A program made the position numbers and the translations under genes. The notes under the pieces are model-generated. The model made no database searches. It saw only the letters and a program-made list of their open reading frames with translations, and was not told where the DNA came from. This document shows positions 62,305 to 64,000 of a stretch of 64,000 nucleotides of DNA, in pieces. The first letter of the stretch is position 1. Every line of letters starts with the position of its first letter. This DNA comes from Pseudovibrio exalbescens DSM 16456 (lineage in GTDB: Bacteria; Pseudomonadota; Alphaproteobacteria; Rhizobiales; Stappiaceae): positions 1 through 64,000 of the forward strand of contig NZ_AUGS01000017.1 of assembly GCF_000422785.1 (NCBI RefSeq), given 5' to 3'.

Positions 62305-63336
62305 ATGAGATCTATTCAGGTTGCTGCCGCGGCTTTGGCGATGTCTGCTGCTTTCGCCATGCCTGCTGGCGCCGCAGAGGCGCAATGTGAGATTGACCGC
62401 CCTGTCGTCTTTGCAGGTCTCGATTGGGACTCCAACGCGTTCCACAACTCCGTAGCTCAGTTCATCCTTGAAAAGGGCTATGGCTGCGAAACGGATTCCA
62501 TCCCTGGCTCCACAATTCCGCTGTTGAACGGCATGGTTCGTGGCGATATCGATGTCACCATGGAAGTTTGGAAGAACTTGCTGGGCGATGCTTTGCCGCC
62601 GGTTGAGGAAGCTGGACAGGTTGTCAATCTGGGTGTCAACTTCCCGGACGCGGTTCAGGCTTGGTTCGTGCCGAAGTACCTGGTTGAAGGCGAAGATGCC
62701 CCTGCAAAGGGTCTGAAGAGCGTCTTTGATCTGCCAAAATACAAGGACGTATTCGCTGATCCGGAAGAGCCCGGCAAGGGCCGCTTCTACAACTGTATCG
62801 CAGGGTGGGGCTGTGAAGTCGTCAACACCAAGAAGCTCCATGCTTATGGTCTGGCCGATGACTTCGTGAACTTCCGTCCGGGTACGGGAGCGTCTTTGTC
62901 TGCTGCGATTGAATCCAGCGTGATGCGCGAAAAACCGATCGTTTTCTATTACTGGGGCCCAACCTGGGTTCTGGGTAAGGTTCAGGACAAGCTTGTCCAG
63001 CTGGAAGAGCCGGAATTCGATCAAGAGGTGTTTGATGCCTTCAACGCGGAAAGTGATCCAACTCAGGTCGAAGCCGCGGTGGCAACACCTTTGACCAAGA
63101 TCTATACCTACGCGAATTCGGATTTTGTCGAGGAAGCACCTGCCATTGTTGAGTTCTTGAAGAACTACGAGACCAAGAGTGCAGATATCTCGAAGGCTCT
63201 CGCATACATGCAGGAAACTGGTGCTTCGACAGACCAGGCTGCAATCGAGTTTCTGAAGAACAATGAAGACCTTTGGTCAAACTGGGTACCGGGTGATGTG
63301 AAAGATCGCGTCGCAACGGCTCTCGAGAACAGCTAA
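62305..63336 (+). CDS. Glycine betaine/proline-type ABC substrate-binding protein (OpuAC/ProX-like)
   Basis: A 343-aa periplasmic receptor. The signal peptide is residues 1-23 (IQVAAAALAMSAAFAMPAGA-AE). The OpuAC domain begins RPVVFAGLDWDSNAFHNSVAQFILEKGYGCETDSIPGSTIPLLNGMVRGDIDVTMEVW, whose Trp in TMEVW is an aromatic-cage candidate for a quaternary amine; YYWGPTW supplies more Trp. AAAGGAG precedes the ATG. The gene is followed by a strong terminator, and no permease or ATPase gene is in the window, so it works with components encoded elsewhere or those genes lie outside. Confidence 0.92.
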   Translation: MRSIQVAAAALAMSAAFAMPAGAAEAQCEIDRPVVFAGLDWDSNAFHNSVAQFILEKGYGCETDSIPGSTIPLLNGMVRGDIDVTMEVWKNLLGDALPPVEEAGQVVNLGVNFPDAVQAWFVPKYLVEGEDAPAKGLKSVFDLPKYKDVFADPEEPGKGRFYNCIAGWGCEVVNTKKLHAYGLADDFVNFRPGTGASLSAAIESSVMREKPIVFYYWGPTWVLGKVQDKLVQLEEPEFDQEVFDAFNAESDPTQVEAAVATPLTKIYTYANSDFVEEAPAIVEFLKNYETKSADISKALAYMQETGASTDQAAIEFLKNNEDLWSNWVPGDVKDRVATALENS

Positions 63337-63394
63337 GCGTTCATTGCCTATGCTTTACCGGTGGTCCCCGAACCCCGGTTGAACCAGACGACAG

Positions 63395-63430
63395 AGCCCG
63401 GGCCGTCAGGCCCGGGCTTTTCTTTTTGCT
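63395..63430 (+). terminator. Terminator of the betaine-binding protein gene
   Basis: Nine-base arms GCCCGGGCC (63396-63404) and GGCCCGGGC (63409-63417) with a 4-base loop, then TTTTCTTTTT. Confidence 0.9.
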
Positions 63431-63919
63431 TGCAAGTCCCGCTCGTTTTATGGCGTGGCCATCTGGATGGTTTCGGCGCTGCGAATCCATAACGAGGTAG
63501 ACTTGAAGTGCGGAAACGGTTGTTTTGCCGCTTAAATGCCTGATACTTCAGGGAAAAGTAGGCGCATAGCCCTGCGTTTATCTGATGGTAGATCTGCGTT
63601 TCATGCAAGGCGGCTGGCCTTTGGGCGGAAAAGCGTCCTACAAGGTGCCGGCACTTTAGGGTGTATGCCCACATTTCAACCTGTTTGCCCGCACCCATTT
63701 TCTTACTAAGTTATTGTTATTACAATATTAAACGATTTAACTCTGCCTGTAAGCTATGCAAATTGTGACAAATTTTTGCAGATGAGCTTTTGAGTCATGC
63801 ATGAAACGCATGACGGAATTGCGTTTCCGTCTGTTTTTATTCGTAGGCCATTCACTCATATTGAGGCCGTAAACAAAACGGCGCTGCAAAAGGTGCCTCA
63901 CTTCAGAAGGGAAATTGAA
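63431..63919. other. Intergenic region before the last gene
   Basis: About 490 bp with no supported gene. Bases 63700-63780 are A+T rich and may carry the promoter of the last gene. I saw no RNA structure worth naming. Confidence 0.45.
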
Positions 63920-64000
63920 ATGTCTGTAACGACTGTATTTGACGGTGCTTTGAACACCAAGCGTAGTGGTAAGTCTGTTGTTGCTCGCTTTTTTGCTAAT
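63920..64000 (+). CDS. Start of a small gene cut by the window end
   Basis: GAAGGG lies 8-13 bases before ATG 63920, and the frame is open to the last base (27 codons). It begins MSVTTVFDGALNTKRSGKSV and continues VARFFAN. The style, a short basic start leading into an aromatic V-A-R-F-F stretch, recalls small DUF1127-type alphaproteobacterial proteins, but too little is visible to name it. Confidence 0.55.
   Translation, partial: MSVTTVFDGALNTKRSGKSVVARFFAN

Noticed and set aside
1-64000. tRNA, rRNA or known riboswitch genes
   Set aside because: None was recognised on reading; a covariance search would be needed to exclude them fully.

Overview
The window reads as a chromosomal segment of a marine or host-associated alphaproteobacterium, probably from the Rhizobiales/Rhodobacterales border (Stappiaceae- or Cohaesibacter-like; inference only). 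Supporting traits are the TRAP and BCCT transporters, the holin-associated muramidase, the AGGAG-type ribosome binding sites and the alphaproteobacterial operon styles. About 59 protein genes are supported. I saw no rRNA or tRNA gene and no CRISPR array. The sequence starts inside an IS5-type transposase and ends 27 codons into a small gene.

0-2.7 kb is a small accessory patch: the IS end, a YfeX/DyP-peroxidase-like protein without its haem-binding motifs, and a HEPN-like protein, followed by about 740 bp without a convincing gene. 2.7-12.6 kb is the most unusual part. A 1524-aa protein made of eleven ~138-aa repeats and a 647-aa relative precede a type I secretion ABC transporter and its membrane fusion protein. 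Both large proteins share a Q-x-N-x-L-x-D-x-D motif, lack RTX repeats and lack N-terminal signal peptides, so they look like a non-RTX type I secretion substrate pair. 12.8-15.8 kb is a copper module: a CueR-type promoter, a CopA ATPase and CueR.

15.9-26.4 kb holds a PagL-like outer-membrane barrel, a YegD-like Hsp70, a holin-endolysin fusion, and a TetR-controlled catabolic operon (SDR, TIM-barrel isomerase-like protein, enoyl-CoA hydratase-like protein, CoA-transferase). The operon faces a YuiF/NhaC-like permease and a RidA protein. 26.6-32.7 kb is an A+T-rich surface-polysaccharide island: five glycosyltransferases and a TupA-type ATP-grasp protein in two convergent blocks. 32.8-43.3 kb contains a beta-lactamase-fold protein with exchanged active-site Lys/Asn, a split YeeE/YedE sulfur importer with a DUF442 protein, BenE, a BCCT transporter coupled to an unlisted 45-aa membrane peptide, queF with a VUT-family transporter, a MarR/cytochrome b561 pair and a LacI regulator.

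43.4-48.4 kb is a sugar-acid module: LacI operator, TRAP DctP-Q-M and an IlvD/Edd dehydratase. 48.4-50.6 kb is a polar amino-acid ABC importer. A secreted beta-propeller protein, anaerobic ribonucleotide reductase NrdDG with a probable NrdR box pair, a LuxR-type regulator, a long BCCT (BetT-like) transporter, a TetR-EamA pair with a 26-bp perfect operator, and an orphan glycine-betaine binding protein complete the window. Three separate compatible-solute uptake proteins suggest life under salt stress.
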